Below are positions 12,291 to 24,150 of a stretch of 64,000 nucleotides of DNA, piece by piece; the first letter of the stretch is position 1, and each line of letters opens with the position of its first letter. The stretch spans positions 74,902,700 to 74,966,699 of the forward strand of contig OX457027.1 in the NCBI GenBank assembly GCA_949752745.1. Direction: 5' to 3'. The DNA comes from Protula sp. h YS-2021 (Eukaryota; Annelida; Polychaeta; Sabellida; Serpulidae). Below the pieces are notes generated by a model. It was given only the letters and a program-made list of their open reading frames with translations. It was not told the origin of the DNA and searched no databases. Both the position numbers and the translations under genes were made by a program.

Positions 12291-12869
12291 GAAGTGACGC
12301 TCAAGGCACGTGACGCTTCTAATCCCGTGTAAAGGTAGATTTAAGGAAACGTTAGCTTTTGCGAAGCAAAACTGCCATTTTATTTTTTAAAACGTTTTTT
12401 ACGATGAAAGCCAAGTTCAAGTTCTCCACCTTTAGACCTTCAGGTACCCGCCCTTATCCATCCTCACCTCAAATCCGCTTAGATGAGGGGGCACTGAGAT
12501 AAAAGAGGAATGTGGGTAGTTTATTGTAAATCAGTCTTAAACACTCGAGTGTTTTCGGTATTGCCTAATAAGGCAATTTTTGGCAATGTTTATTTACATT
12601 GTACGCCTAAACATCTAGAAAGTTTGAAGTTGAAGTATGCATCAGTTACCGAAAATGATGGAAATTTTGTGTAAAGAAGAAGAACGCGAACTACGCTTTT
12701 ATTCGCAAAAAATCGCTTTACGAAATAAAAAGATAGTTTTGTCATTACTGTAACGGTTTATTTTCACTGAAAATACATAATCTAAAATTTAAAAACAAAC
12801 CGGGTATTCACTGCCACCAACGGATCCTCACTACCACCACCGGACCGAATTTATAAAGAATCCGGTCAA

Positions 12870-14345
12870 AATTATGGGAGAAAAGGCATTTTAAAAACTG
12901 ACTACTAAAAATTTTTAAATACCCCCATTTAGCTAACTTTTGGCTGATCGCCAAAAAAGTAATTTTTCAAAAGGGGTCTGCCAAGTGAACATCTATGCAA
13001 AATTTGAAGACATTTCGATCCAAATTGTGGGGAAAACCCTTTGGAAAATTGCTACCAAAAACTTTTAAAATGCTTCCTATTTGACCAATTTTAGGTGGCT
13101 CAGATCGCTTGAGTAGAAGCATTTTCAAAATTAACCCAAAAAATTACAATACCCCATTTAGCCAATTTTCAGAAAGCCTGGTAAACATTTATTTAAAATT
13201 GAAAGGTCATCCGATAAAAATTGTAGAAGAAGCATTTTGAAAATTTTCTGCTAATAAATTAAAAAATGTCTCCATTTGGCCAATTTTTAGCGAATTAAAA
13301 AGAAATTCTGTCCAAATTGTGGTAGAAGAAGCATTTTCAAAATTTGCTACCAAAAATTTTTTAAAATACCCTCCATTTTGTTAAGTTTCGGTTGATCCCA
13401 AAAAAGCAATTTGATCAGGAGCAGTCTATCTAGTAAACATTTATGCAAGATTGAAGACAATCCGATCAAAACTGTGGGAGAAGAAGTATTTAAAAATTAG
13501 ATACCGAAAAAATGTAAATACCCCCCCCCCCGCCATTTGGCAGATTTTGGCAAATCTCCTAAAAAGTAATTTTTCAAGAGGGAATTATAAAGAGAACAAA
13601 GGTGTAAAATTGTGTTAAAAGAAAGCATTTAGAAATTTGGATACCAATAAATTACAAAACTCACTCCCATTTGGCCATTTTTTTCGCGGATAGCCGAAAG
13701 GAGTAATTTTTCAATAGAGAAACATTAACAGAAGAATCGTACAAGATTAGAAAGGAATTCTAAATCTAAATTGTGTGAGCTGAAGTATTTTGAAAATTGG
13801 CTATTAGTTAATTTAAAACTACCCCCATTTAACCAGTTTCTAGCGGATCGCCAAAAAAGTAATCTCATATCAGAAACCTATCTAGAGAACAATCAGTCAA
13901 ACTTGAAAAGGAATCCAATCAAAATTGTGGGAGAAGAAGCATTTGAAAAATGGACGCCAAAAATTAAAAAATGCTCCCACCCCATTTGGCCAATATTTGA
14001 CGGATCTCTAAATGAAGTAATTTTTTGAAAGAGGTCTACCTAAAAATATCCAGCCAAAATTTAAAAGAAAATCTGATCAATATTGTGGGAGAAGAAGCGT
14101 TTTGAAAATTGGCCATGGAAAATTTTTTAATATGTCCCATTTGGCCAATTTTTAACGAATCGCCAAAAATGTAATTGTTGAAGAGAGAGGCCTCTCAAGA
14201 AAACATTCGCAGAAAATTTGATAGGCATCCGATTAAAACTGAAGGAGGGGAAGCGTTTTAAGTTTGCATACGTAACTTTAGACGACGGATGCCTCCTCTA
14301 CTGGTGTGATAAGACCAGCCCGACAAAGTCGGCTGGTCTAAAAAA
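12870..14345 (+). mobile_element. Family B repeat element, copy B1: about 155-bp tandem units and hairpin end
   Basis: About nine diverged units share ATTGTGGGAGAAGAAGCATT, CCCATTTGGCCAATTTTT and CGGATCGCCAAAAAGAG. The 3' end has the stem GACCAGCC/GGCTGGTC followed by CTAA and an A-run. It is the same family as the array at 34.3-35.6 kb, and no protein is encoded. Confidence 0.7.
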
Positions 14346-14710
14346 ACGGCTTCACTGTGCATCTACCCGAGTCTAACCAGATTTTGTTGTTGAAAGTATG
14401 CTTTTGTGAGTATGCCAAAATTATAGTTGAACAATATATAATTGCGCCTCTTGTGTCCTGAAACATTGCACGTGTATTTCAACGGTGGCCGAAAGCAAAT
14501 GTCACATAGTAGAAAAATGCATGTCTCAGAGCATAAACCACCGAAAAGTGGAATGCATAAAAGGAGTGAACAAAAAAACATGCCACTCACATTGCTGTTT
14601 TAATCAAGCCGATTCAAAGCAAGAGAAGTTTTAACTGCAAAGCAGATGGAAAGGGAAAAGTGCATTTTGTCTTTTTAGCGTACCTCCCCCCACGCCAGAA
14701 AGACAAACTA

Positions 14711-14905
14711 CATTTTTGTTCATACAAATGCCTTGCGGCTGCCGCTGGATCGACCGGTGATTTGAAAAGTATCATCCTATCTTTTCTGTGCCCGTAACAC
14801 AGTTGAAATGTAATTTCTAGTAAAATTTAGAATTTATTTCACTGGAGTGCAAAACATTTATGGTAAGCTCCAAGTACTTCATGGGTAACCCCATGTTTAC
14901 TCATA
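14711..14905 (+). repeat. Left inverted terminal repeat of DIRS copy 2
   Basis: It runs from CATTTTTGTTCATACAAATG to CATGTTTACTC. The reverse complement recurs at 20,654-20,875 with shared blocks such as CTTTTCTGTGCCCGTAACA, GTTGAAATGTAATTTCTA and AGCTCCAAGTACTTCATGG. The same outer sequence occurs at 4,451-4,578 in copy 1. Confidence 0.88.
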
Positions 14906-15345
14906 CTGGGATTCTATGTTCATTTTTCATCCTTACTCGTGTGCAGAAACTCCATAGGTCCGATGGAGGAATGAACATTGCAGAAAGTTGCTGGAAATCT
15001 TGAAGATCAATTGGGTAAAGTGTGGAAAAATTACATCCAGAGGGTGCGGCGCAGCAACAGTTTGATTTGCCAAATGCGGTGTCAACACTTTGTGGTGGGT
15101 AATCTAGCTGTTTGTGTTGCTAGCGTACCTCTTTCAAGCACATTTTCAGTCTGAACAGGCTTTCAGGCTCAACACAGGATATGTTACGCTAGAGGAAAGT
15201 TCGGACCGCTTCACAGGCAAATTATGGCTGCTTTAAGACTGTTTAGCTGTTTTATTTGCGAGTAACGCGGTGGTGCACTCAACACTTGGGCAAACCAGGA
15301 TTGTCAATTTCACGAGAACCCAGGGCATTTGCCTTATCTCCAGCT

Positions 15346-16817
15346 TCACCAATGTTAAAGGGCTCCCCATAGTTCTTTTAGATACCTGCAACTGTGGGTT
15401 TTAACCACGTCACACGAAAAAATAAGCAGTTTTTAGTTTTGGCGCCCACAGTGCGGCAAGTTGACAGAGACACCGCGGATCTGCTAACAATGTTGCCTTC
15501 CTAACTCCTGGTCAAGACAGTGTAGGAAGCTACTGACCACCTATAAGAAAGGTTTTGGCAGCGTGCGAAACGTCTCAGCCAAATTTTCGCAAGTGATAGT
15601 TTTCCCGCACTTTGTGCTACAACGCAGCAGAGTGTGCCGCATCCGAGTTACTGGCGAGTTACAAACGAGTTACTCGGTTGGAGCACACAGGCTACCAGGA
15701 GTAGTACCGTCAAATCACACACTGAAACACACTTAAGCGTGCAAGTGAAGAGGGCTGCATAACACATACTATTGTATGACGCTACACACCAGATCGATAA
15801 TATGAATTTAAAAAAAGCAAATGTGTCTCGATGGCGCCACCTTCCCCCTTATAGTCTCATTGAATAGTCTTATAGAATAGAATTCCATTCGTGAATGGAA
15901 TCGTGAATGAAATTTTGCTGTTCTGAATTAGTCCACAGTTCATTGCTGCTGCATATAATGCACGAGTACATCGTGAATTCATTTATCGATTATGCCGTAT
16001 TTTACTTTTTGTGAAAATCCGAATGTAGTTGAATTTTTATCACATCATAAGCGCCTATCATAAGGTACGTGCGCAAAAACACTTCAAAGGCCCCTTTTAC
16101 CCCCTCCACTTACACTATGTTTCAGACCCTTTCCCCTCAATCACCGTGCGTAAGCATTTTATGGATGGCCCCTAAGATATTTCATGGACGAGTGCTGTCT
16201 AAGATGCTGTCTATTAGCAGTTCTCGTTCAAAACTGAAGGCAAGTTTCCTTTTTTTACTCTTGCTTGACGGTAATACTTATTCAAGAAAGGTTAAAGTTA
16301 TTTCTTAGGTAATAGAAAGAAAGGAGAGAAACCTCACTCTGTTGTCAAAACGAAATAAACTGTTGGAAAAATTTGTTCAAAGAGAAATAGAGAAGGCTAA
16401 ACGAAGTACAGTGATTTGTTAATATTGTGTGACATCTGTGTCAGATTTGCTAAAAATAAAAAAGCATTATCGTGACTTATTTTCTGCCTTGTTTTTAACA
16501 CAAAAATAGATATAATTTAGAACAAAAAATGCTCTCACAAATTTCAAAGATCAAAAGCTGCCGGTGATTAGCACATAAATCCCGGCTTTCTTTTTTTTTT
16601 TTTTTGCACATTATTTACAATTCCTATGCACAAGCACAAAAATGAACAAGGCAAAAATTATAATAACGGTATACTTACAGAATTTACACGGGGTCTTTAA
16701 AGTAAAAAAAGTTTAAATTAGCAGTGTTGTGTTTCTATTCACTTTGTCACTCCAAAACACATTGGAAATAGTAAAAAATATGATAGAAAGAAGAAAAAAT
16801 GTTAAAAAGAAAGGCCT
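15346..16817. other. DIRS copy 2 interior without recognisable coding sequence
   Basis: This part is absent from copy 1. Open frames are short. It may include an unrelated insertion, because the base composition turns AT-rich from about 16.0 to 16.8 kb. Confidence 0.5.
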
Positions 16818-17016
16818 GACACAAGTGCGATTCGAAGCTGCGTTCTTTGCAGTATGAGTCTGACGCGCTACAACCGGCTCTACGCCTTCTTTCTTCCCCC
16901 TTTTTTCCTCCCTTCTTCGCCTGCCAGTGCAGATGAATGTTTCCCAGCCTTAGCGAAGTAGGCAGCGCGTGAGTCTCACATTCTCAAGGTCGTGAGCTCG
17001 ATCCTCACTCGGGGCA
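16818..17016. ncRNA. Two tRNA-Met-like remnants facing away from each other
   Basis: On the plus strand, 16,944-17,016 follows a eukaryotic tRNA-Met closely (TAGCG-AGTAGGCAGCGCG for box A, GGTCGTGAGCTCGATCCTCAC for the T arm in two blocks, CGGGGCA end). Its acceptor 5' side does not pair and the anticodon position reads CAC. On the minus strand, about 16,886-16,818 has a second box A/box B pair with a CAT-like anticodon and a following T-run. They may be pseudogenes or the head of tRNA-derived SINEs. Confidence 0.4.
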
Positions 17017-17433
17017 GAAAACTGCCATTAAATAAAATTTACTGTGTTCGCTTGCAGTCATGAACAACCATGGTAAAGAATCCACTGTGTGGGCACGCAG
17101 GTCTTAAGGACCATCCCCACGATTTCCGCATGGACTGTGCTACTCGCAAAGGGCAACAAGACTGCGACGGTGAGATAACGAGTGCAATCTGCCAACATCT
17201 CTCAGACCAAGTGTTGCGGAGCTTGAACAGGCAGCGTCGACGCCAACTAGTAATAGACAAATAAAAGAACTGTGGCCGCTGACAATGTCCTCGGTGGATA
17301 CCCCAACTCATGAGCCATCAGGCAAAGACCCCAGCACCCCACTGCGGGGTGAGAAGGTGTTGTCGGGGCAGGATTCGGGCACCTAAAGGTCGCACAAGAG
17401 ACGCTTCAAGCACAAGTCGAGGAAGGACAAGAA

Positions 17434-18161
17434 GTGAGCGGCCTTGTGTTGTTGCAAGAGCTAGAGCAAGAGGCAGCAACTATGATACTCTCAATCCGAC
17501 CGATTAACAATAAGGCCACGGAATCATTTGAGGAATTCATTGTTAGGGCAGTCAACACGGCGTACACGTCGGGCACGTGGGATCACGCGACCACGAACGC
17601 TGATGACAGACCAAGCATGTGGGAGACCATCCACCAGCAGAGAAGCCGGCTCTCCCGATACAGAAATTCCTTGAAGAGATCCTCCGCAACGCACTACAGC
17701 AGCAGGCAGCCGTGATCTCACAAAAAGTCGTGGGGCTGCAGACGCATGCACCGAGCGCGACAATTACAAGACCGGAGTAGGTGAGGGAACTCACAGCCAC
17801 ACATACACTACAGACAACAGAACCACAGGGGGCACCTTTCAAGCCTCTTCGCCCAAGCCGGATAGCACGAAAGGGGGAGCCATCACCTCTAGCCACATTC
17901 ACGACCCAGATGGTGGAGGAGGGGCACAGCAGTCCGGAGCGCGAATTAACATCCCCCGGGGGCATGCAGCTTAGAGGCAGAAGTTGCAGACGCCTGATAT
18001 CTTTCTCATTCTCTAGAGATTCCGAGTCCCTAGGCTCCTCACCGCCCCGCCGACGAAGGAAACAAAGTCGGGTGCCCAGCCGGTGTCGCACACCCACACG
18101 CTTCGACAGTGAAACGCAGGGCACGATCGAAAGCAGAGCGAGGTCTAAATGCCCCCCATGA
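17434..18161 (+). pseudogene. Gag-like region of DIRS copy 2
   Basis: Overlapping open frames precede the RT remnant, with an Arg/Pro/Ser-rich basic stretch near 17,950-18,150 such as would bind nucleic acid. No zinc knuckle or known domain is visible, and the frame changes at least once. The assignment rests on position inside the element. Confidence 0.45.
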
Positions 18162-18604
18162 AAGCACCCGGAATGTGGTGACTGGCTATCATCACGAAAC
18201 TCGACGTGTCCCCATGGAGAGGTGTAAGGAAAAGGAGGCGCATCTCAGACGAAGGGTCCCCCAGCAGGGGAAGTGAGGAAGTGGGCTCAGCGAAATGGGT
18301 CGACCCTCTCGATATCCGTTTCGCGAAGTCATAGAAGTGATCCAGAGATTCTCAAATGCTCAAGTAGGCAAACCCCTGACCTTGGTGGGTGGAACTCTGG
18401 AGAATACGTGGGGCAAGCACAACTTTTCGAAGATGACCTACTGGCAGAGATCAGTGGCCGGCACATCCAGGACCTCAAGAATCGCGCGTTACACGAGCGG
18501 TACACGCAGGTCACGTCACGTCACCGGGCCAACGAGTACACCGCTGGCGCACGGCTTCGGCGCCACCCAGGATTAAGCGGCCGCAAGGCAAGAGAGACGG
18601 GGCA

Positions 18605-18955
18605 GTGTTTTTGCAAGGCCAGCCAGACTCCATCAAACAGGTGACAACTACAGTCAGCAGCAGATCCATCCCTGCTTTCAGGTTGGGGAGCACAGGTATT
18701 GGTACTCTACTCTTTGGGCTGGCACCGGAGCCTTGGGTTTTCAACAAGACAATGCGCTCAGTGAAGTCGTTGGGGCGACAGCAGCTGATGCTGGTGTTCC
18801 AATACATGGACGACTGGCTGGACGCGGGACTGGACAGACAAAGGCTGGCCGCTCAAACGTTAATGCTACTCGACAAATGCGTCGAGCCAGGGTTACTTAG
18901 AGAAAACTTAGAGAAGTTCGAGAGAAGTTCCAAAACCAAAACAGTGTTACCTAAA
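18605..18955 (+). pseudogene. Reverse transcriptase fragment of DIRS copy 2
   Basis: LFGLAPEPWVFNKTM is the DIRS-type RT segment before the catalytic box, and VFQYMDDWLDA is the YMDD box. Compared with copy 1, about 570 bp upstream of FGLAP are missing, removing the motif with the first catalytic aspartate, so no active enzyme could be made. RNase H is absent: the frame passes quickly into the recombinase segment. Confidence 0.8.
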
Positions 18956-19009
18956 GGTAGTACTAGATTACTTTCAGGCCCCATATTCCGGGACGAACAG
19001 AACACGCCA

Positions 19010-19644
19010 CCGCGGGAGCTTACATTCAAGGTAACATTCCATCTAGATTTGGCGTCAGGCAAGAGGAGAAGTGAGATACACGCACTAGACCAGCAGTATT
19101 TCATAGACGAAAATAATAGCAGGGTTGTCCTGAAACCTCGGACCGATTTCCTAGTCAAAACACACATCGTGAGTCAGGGTAAGGTACGTTTTCGGAAATC
19201 TCGCAGCCTTTGCTACCCGGAGATGCACCAGAAGGAGAATCGAGGTGCATAGGAAAATTACTGTGCCCCGTGGACACACTGCGTAAGGTAATACACAGCC
19301 CAAAACAAAAAAGACTAATAATGCCGCTTCTTCCTCATATTAACAGAGATATAGGAAAGCCACTATCTCCAACTACATTAGAAGGGCAGTGGTGGCGGCA
19401 TATGACGCGGCATCACAAAGCGAAGAGACACAAGACGGGCACAAGATGCACCCCATGAAGTGCAATAGATTGCATGTCCACTGAAGGAGGTAACCGGCGC
19501 GATCATGGAAGACATATTGCGGGCAAGTTGCTGGCAATCGCTAACTCTTTCATTCGGTTTTACTTGCAGAACTATACGCAAGATTCCGTGTCAAAGCTGT
19601 ACCACATGCCATTCGTAGCAGCGGAGTCCATAATTAATAAGTAA
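19010..19644 (+). pseudogene. Tyrosine recombinase remnant of DIRS copy 2
   Basis: LASGKRRSEIHAL with the first catalytic arginine is a strong DIRS-recombinase signature. It is followed by LCPVDTLRKV, then PLSPTTLEGQWW, then in another frame FYLQNYTQD and MPFVAAES near the C-terminus, which match the usual end of these enzymes with its catalytic tyrosine. At least two frameshifts occur (near 19,250 and 19,450), so it is a pseudogene. The last frame stops at 19,642. Confidence 0.78.
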
Positions 19645-20434
19645 CACTGTGATGAAAGGAAAATGTAAGGATTGGGTCACTTATGTCGTAGGGTCAAAGG
19701 CAAGGGCTACAAGAGTCACAGCGGAGCAAAACATAAGGCCGTGTAGGGGCGAGGTAAAAGGAGCAGCTCGCAGACCCGCCCCAACGAGTGAAATGCTGCC
19801 GCTCAAATGAACTAGCTATGATAGGGCAGACTTTCGGACTGTTTAACTTTAAGTTGAGATTATTGCAAGTGGGTAGCGCAAGGCAGCAGCAGCGCGGACA
19901 GCGAGTTACTGTGCCCCCACAAGGTGACAGCAGCTGGCATCTATGGAGCTGACGTGGGTCGCTCACCAGCACCGAAGAGCGCTCACATCACTGTAGGGGA
20001 GGCGCATGAGTAACGCGACAGCATGACATGGGGAGAAGGGGCCGAAGGAGAGCACACTTGGGAGCACACGAGTAAACCGGTGCGCTCACCGGGCGCACGT
20101 GTTGTAACACAGCCCAAAAATAGTAAAATTTTGAAGTTTTTCAAATTTAGATGATATCTGATATTGTGGATTCAGTATTAGGTGCCTTGACGAGACTCAG
20201 CCATGCATAGCATATAGACCGTACCCGATCGTCCAATGAAAAATGGGAGGGGGATAAGTTTCCCCGTAGGTGCGCAGACACACCAATAGGAAGAGAATAC
20301 TGGTCTCGAGAAACTGAGAGAAATAAAAAACAAGGAACTGTTGGTAGAAGTTTTATTTATTGTCATTTTAACCGAAGAGATGCGCGTCCGAATGGCGTGG
20401 TACCCGAGAAATGCCAGACCACTAACTAAATCTA

Positions 20435-20566
20435 TTTCAAAGCATCGGGTGGATCCAACGGCAGCTGCAAGGCATTTGTATGAACAAAATGTCCATTTTT
20501 TTCATTTAACTGCGTTTGTGTTTTGTACAAATGTTTTAGCTTTTTATTTGGATCAAACCGATGACT
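20435..20566 (+). repeat. Internal complementary region of DIRS copy 2
   Basis: The first half (AAAGCATCGGGTGGATCC...GGCATTTGTATGAACAAA) is complementary to the outer end of the left terminal repeat. The second half (TTTGTGTTTTGTACAAATG...GGATCAAACCGATGA) is complementary to the outer end of the right one. The two halves meet at AATGTCCATTTTT. This is the arrangement expected if the region templates completion of the circle junction in DIRS replication. Confidence 0.85.
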
Positions 20567-20653
20567 ACAACAGCCAGTCCCACCTGGTCCCATCATTTCT
20601 GGGGCCCCACTTTTTGGGGCTTCGGAAGAAAAGTGAACCTCGAATTCAAGTAC

Positions 20654-20875
20654 GAGTAAACATGGGTTAAACCATGAAGTACTTGGAGCTAACCATAAAA
20701 GTTTTGTACTCCAGTAAAATTAATTTTAATTATTATTAGAAATTACATTTCAACTTTGTTACGGGCACAGAAAAGGTAGCATGATACTTTTCAAAGCATC
20801 GGTTCTATCCAATTAAACAGCTACAACATTTCTGCAAAACAAAAACCCATTTTAATGGAGAATAAAAATGGACAT
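20654..20875 (-). repeat. Right inverted terminal repeat of DIRS copy 2
   Basis: Contains TGTTACGGGCACAGAAAAGG and ATGATACTTTTCAAAGCATC, complementary to the left repeat. It ends near AATGGACATT, the same place where copy 1 ends (9,929), which sets the right boundary. Confidence 0.88.
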
Positions 20876-20879
20876 TAAG

Positions 20880-23800
20880 CACCTCTCATAGGAACCATTA
20901 CAAGCTACTATGCATAATACATTGTCACTTTTTTTACAAACCGATTATGCGACGCCAGTGCTTTCCCAGGATAACTGTAATGTTAGCAACTTAAAATCAA
21001 TTTGAAACATAAAAATCAATCTGCAACATTTTAAAAAAAGTCTGGAAACTGTGGAAAATGCATAGTTGTATCTGGAAAAGTATTTGGAAATTCCAGGAAA
21101 AGGTTTTCATAAACAAATGTTGCCTTCTGTCAAGAAACAAATGAGTAAATGAATTGTGACCCTAGGTCTGGTTACGGCGTCCACCTAAGCCAAGACTAAC
21201 GTCAAATCAAAGTCTTTGGACAATGTTGATTAGATATCACCTAGGCAGCTTTGTTAGACATTGCTTTTGGTCCAACCAAGCCACCCTTTTCTGTAAAGTT
21301 TAATCGTCGTAAAACTAATCGAAGTCTACGTAACATCGGCAGCCAGACACTGCTTCCATTTCAATAATCAACCAAGACAAAAGCCCACTTTATCCGATTT
21401 GATGAGCCACATCTATCATTGTTGGAGTAATATTTTGTTTACTGGAATTATAAAATTGCTATAAGGTCATAAATATTGATGTTACGCGATAGCACAGCAA
21501 TCGTGCAAAACAGTGGGCGATTACCTCATCTCATATGGAAAGATTTCATTTTCTATCCAAATGTTTTGTCGTGATACAGGCGCTATCTGGTGACATGAAC
21601 TAAGTGGGTTTGGGTGGATTGAGCTTGTTCCATGGGGCTAGGGAAACTTTACTTTGAAATAAATCTTGAACCTATTTTTACAAATGAGGGATAACACAAA
21701 AAATAAATAAAAGCAAACAGATGAAAAGAAGTATAGAACTTTTAATTTTGAAAAAATCTTCTACTTTAAAAAATGGGGAATAAAAAAATAAATCAGTAAC
21801 TAGAACCGCATTTCGCTAGCAAAATGTTAACACTTGACAAAAATTAAAATGCCAAAATACTCCCTTCAGTGGGATATTTCTTGAATAATATAAAGTGTTT
21901 TACAACATGCATACAGTGTCTTATAAAACTATATACAGAGCTTATGGCACAGCATGTATGCTGTATTATTCCAAAAAATCGGACCACTGTTAAGAAAAAA
22001 CTCCATAGGATGATAACTTAATACCAGCTAAATATATTAGCAAACAACAGAGCTTGAATACGTCTTATAAGCCGAGTAGTGTTTTTTTTTCTTTTTGTTG
22101 ACTTAAGGTTTGATTGACTGATTAGGTATACGCTGTGTTATGTGTTTACGCATTGTGCGCTCGCACAAAGCTGAGCAACTGTGTGGTGTTCTGTGTTGCA
22201 CGTTAAATGCTCCGCATTTACTTGCAAAAATACACTGTTTTCACATAGCGTTTTAACAAAAAAAACGAAATCAAAGACGAAAATAAAAAGTGACATGCAC
22301 ACGTTGAGATCAAATGCACACGTTGAGATCAAACTCTTCATAATTCTCAAGTTTCATGGTCCTAGGGCCCATAGTGTCAGAGAAGAAGAAGACACAAAAC
22401 ATCGGAAAATTGTCAAGAAGAAAAAAGGACGAACGGCTGCTCGCACAAATTCACATAACCTTGCAAACTAACAGCTTGTCAAGTGTTAATAATAAAGAGT
22501 GAGATAGTTTAGTGCTGTGTCAGCGTATAAAATCAACTATTTTGCATTGCTTGGCAACTAGTGACATTCATTGTCAAACAGTGCTAACATCATGCCAGTA
22601 AGTAGTAAAGTCTTGTGTTCTGTTGCAAGGCCACTGCCTCTGCTATATGTCTGAATGACATACTATAGGTGTACTCAAGTAAGCCTTTTCTTTGCTGTCG
22701 TTTTTAATCGGAGACTTGTTGTCGTTTAAGTACTGGGTTTTGATACTGCGGACTATGGGAAACGTGGGGATGTGGGCGTTTAGGATCTTTTCAGTGCATT
22801 TAACTTCGGTTCCTTCTAATTTGAAACGTTCTGTATCAAATGAATATAAATCAACATCAACATCAAAAATCCATATAATGACGTCATAATAACGTTGCAG
22901 TTGAAAAAGTTGGTCACCAAATAATTCTTTGTGAAAAATTAGTCTCATAACATATTTTACTCAGAAACTGTTGATGCAACCGTTTTCTGAATATTTTCCT
23001 TTAAAAACTTCAGTTATCAGTGTACCAAATTTCATTTCCTATCCTAGCTGTTTTGGAGAACTTGTATGCAAACCGACCACAAAAGGGATTAAAAAGTAAG
23101 ATAATAAATAAAATAAAACAGATAAATAAATAGGAATTGGATCAATATTGCTACCGAGTAGCAAAATTTTACATCTGTGAGAGCAAAATCACTATAATGA
23201 AGGCTTAAACATATCTTATTCCACTTTAGACTTTGTTTAAAGTAATACTACCCTACCAGAAACAATTTCCAAAGAAATCAATAAAAATAATTTTACCCCC
23301 AATCTTTTTCGTTCTGCTGTAATATTTTACGAATTAGTAGAAAGAGAGTTTTAGCACAAGAAATTTTTGATTCGTCACATTTCTGGAAATTTTGATACCG
23401 AAAAGTAATAACACGCCTCATTCATTACAGAGACGACGTCAAAACAAACACTAACTGATTTTCAAAATATTGATCAAGCAAAGTATTCTTTCAACATTTA
23501 TTGCTTTGTTAATTTAAAATAACGAACTTTATAAGACATTGAAATGTGCATTTTTTTATATCGTAACATGACGATTATTTGGGGTAAGGTTTCAAAAAAA
23601 ATAGAAAAGAGTAAAATCTTACAAAAAGCAATGTCACAAATGGGTCTGAATATATTAATCACAAAAAATGTAACTTTATACCGCATTAAAATGAATCTGA
23701 GACAGAACGCCAACGCACAGAACGTACTACCTAAACATCTGATCACCAAACCTCAGCACAGTTCCTGTGCTCCAAAAATCGATTTCTGCTCGAGGTTAAA

Positions 23801-24035
23801 AAATGTTGCTGTAAGTACCTGTAAGTACCTTTAAAATTCTGTGAAAGTGTGTCGCATTAAAAAACAGACCAAAATCCATTTTTCAACGCCGTTTGCACGT
23901 AAAATTGTGATTTAATATACTTAAGTTATCAGTTGATTTGTACAGCCTTTTTGAGCAAAATATGTATAGAATCGATGCTTACAATGAAGAACTCTAACTC
24001 CTCCCACATTTCGTGGGACAATGTACTTGGTACAC
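20880..24035. other. No gene seen
   Basis: AT-rich; a 22-bp perfect duplication (CACACGTTGAGATCAAA at 22,299 and 22,318) is the only structure noted. A hairpin-like GCTACCGAGTAGC at 23,151 could be a decayed family A end. Confidence 0.6.
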
Positions 24036-24039
24036 AACA

Positions 24040-24150
24040 TGAAAAGCTTGGGTCCAATGAAATCAATCATTAATTATCACCAGATATTATATTTCAATTA
24101 TGTTACGGGCATGAAAAAGACGGATGATAATTTTCAATTATTCGAAATAA
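24040..24150 (-). repeat. Degenerate solo DIRS terminal repeat
   Basis: ATATTTCAATTATGTTACGGGCATGAAAAAGACGGATGATAATTTTCAA resembles the right terminal repeat (spoken as separate blocks: TTTCAA-TTATGTTACGGGCA and GGATGATAATTTTCAA). No internal element sequence was seen near it. Confidence 0.45.

Larger units (their letters stand above)
14711..20875 (+). mobile_element. DIRS-type retrotransposon, copy 2 (inverted terminal repeats, gag-like, RT piece, tyrosine recombinase)
   Basis: The element is bounded by inverted repeats of about 190-220 bp and carries an internal complementary region near its right end, the layout of DIRS elements. Between them lie a leader shared with copy 1 (about 14,955-15,345), a gag-like frame, part of a reverse transcriptase with FGLAPEPWVF and YMDD, and a tyrosine-recombinase region. 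The RT N-terminal half and the whole RNase H are missing, and frames are broken, so it is a defective copy. DIRS elements replicate by reverse transcription and integrate by a tyrosine recombinase, without target-site duplication. Confidence 0.82.

Noticed and set aside
17552..18124. 190-codon minus-strand open frame
   Set aside because: It lies opposite the gag-like region of DIRS copy 2, is rich in Cys and Ser without a domain, and has no support from neighbours.
22138..22471. Overlapping open frames near 22.2 kb
   Set aside because: Composition follows local AT-rich and Lys-rich sequence, frames overlap on both strands, and no motif was found.
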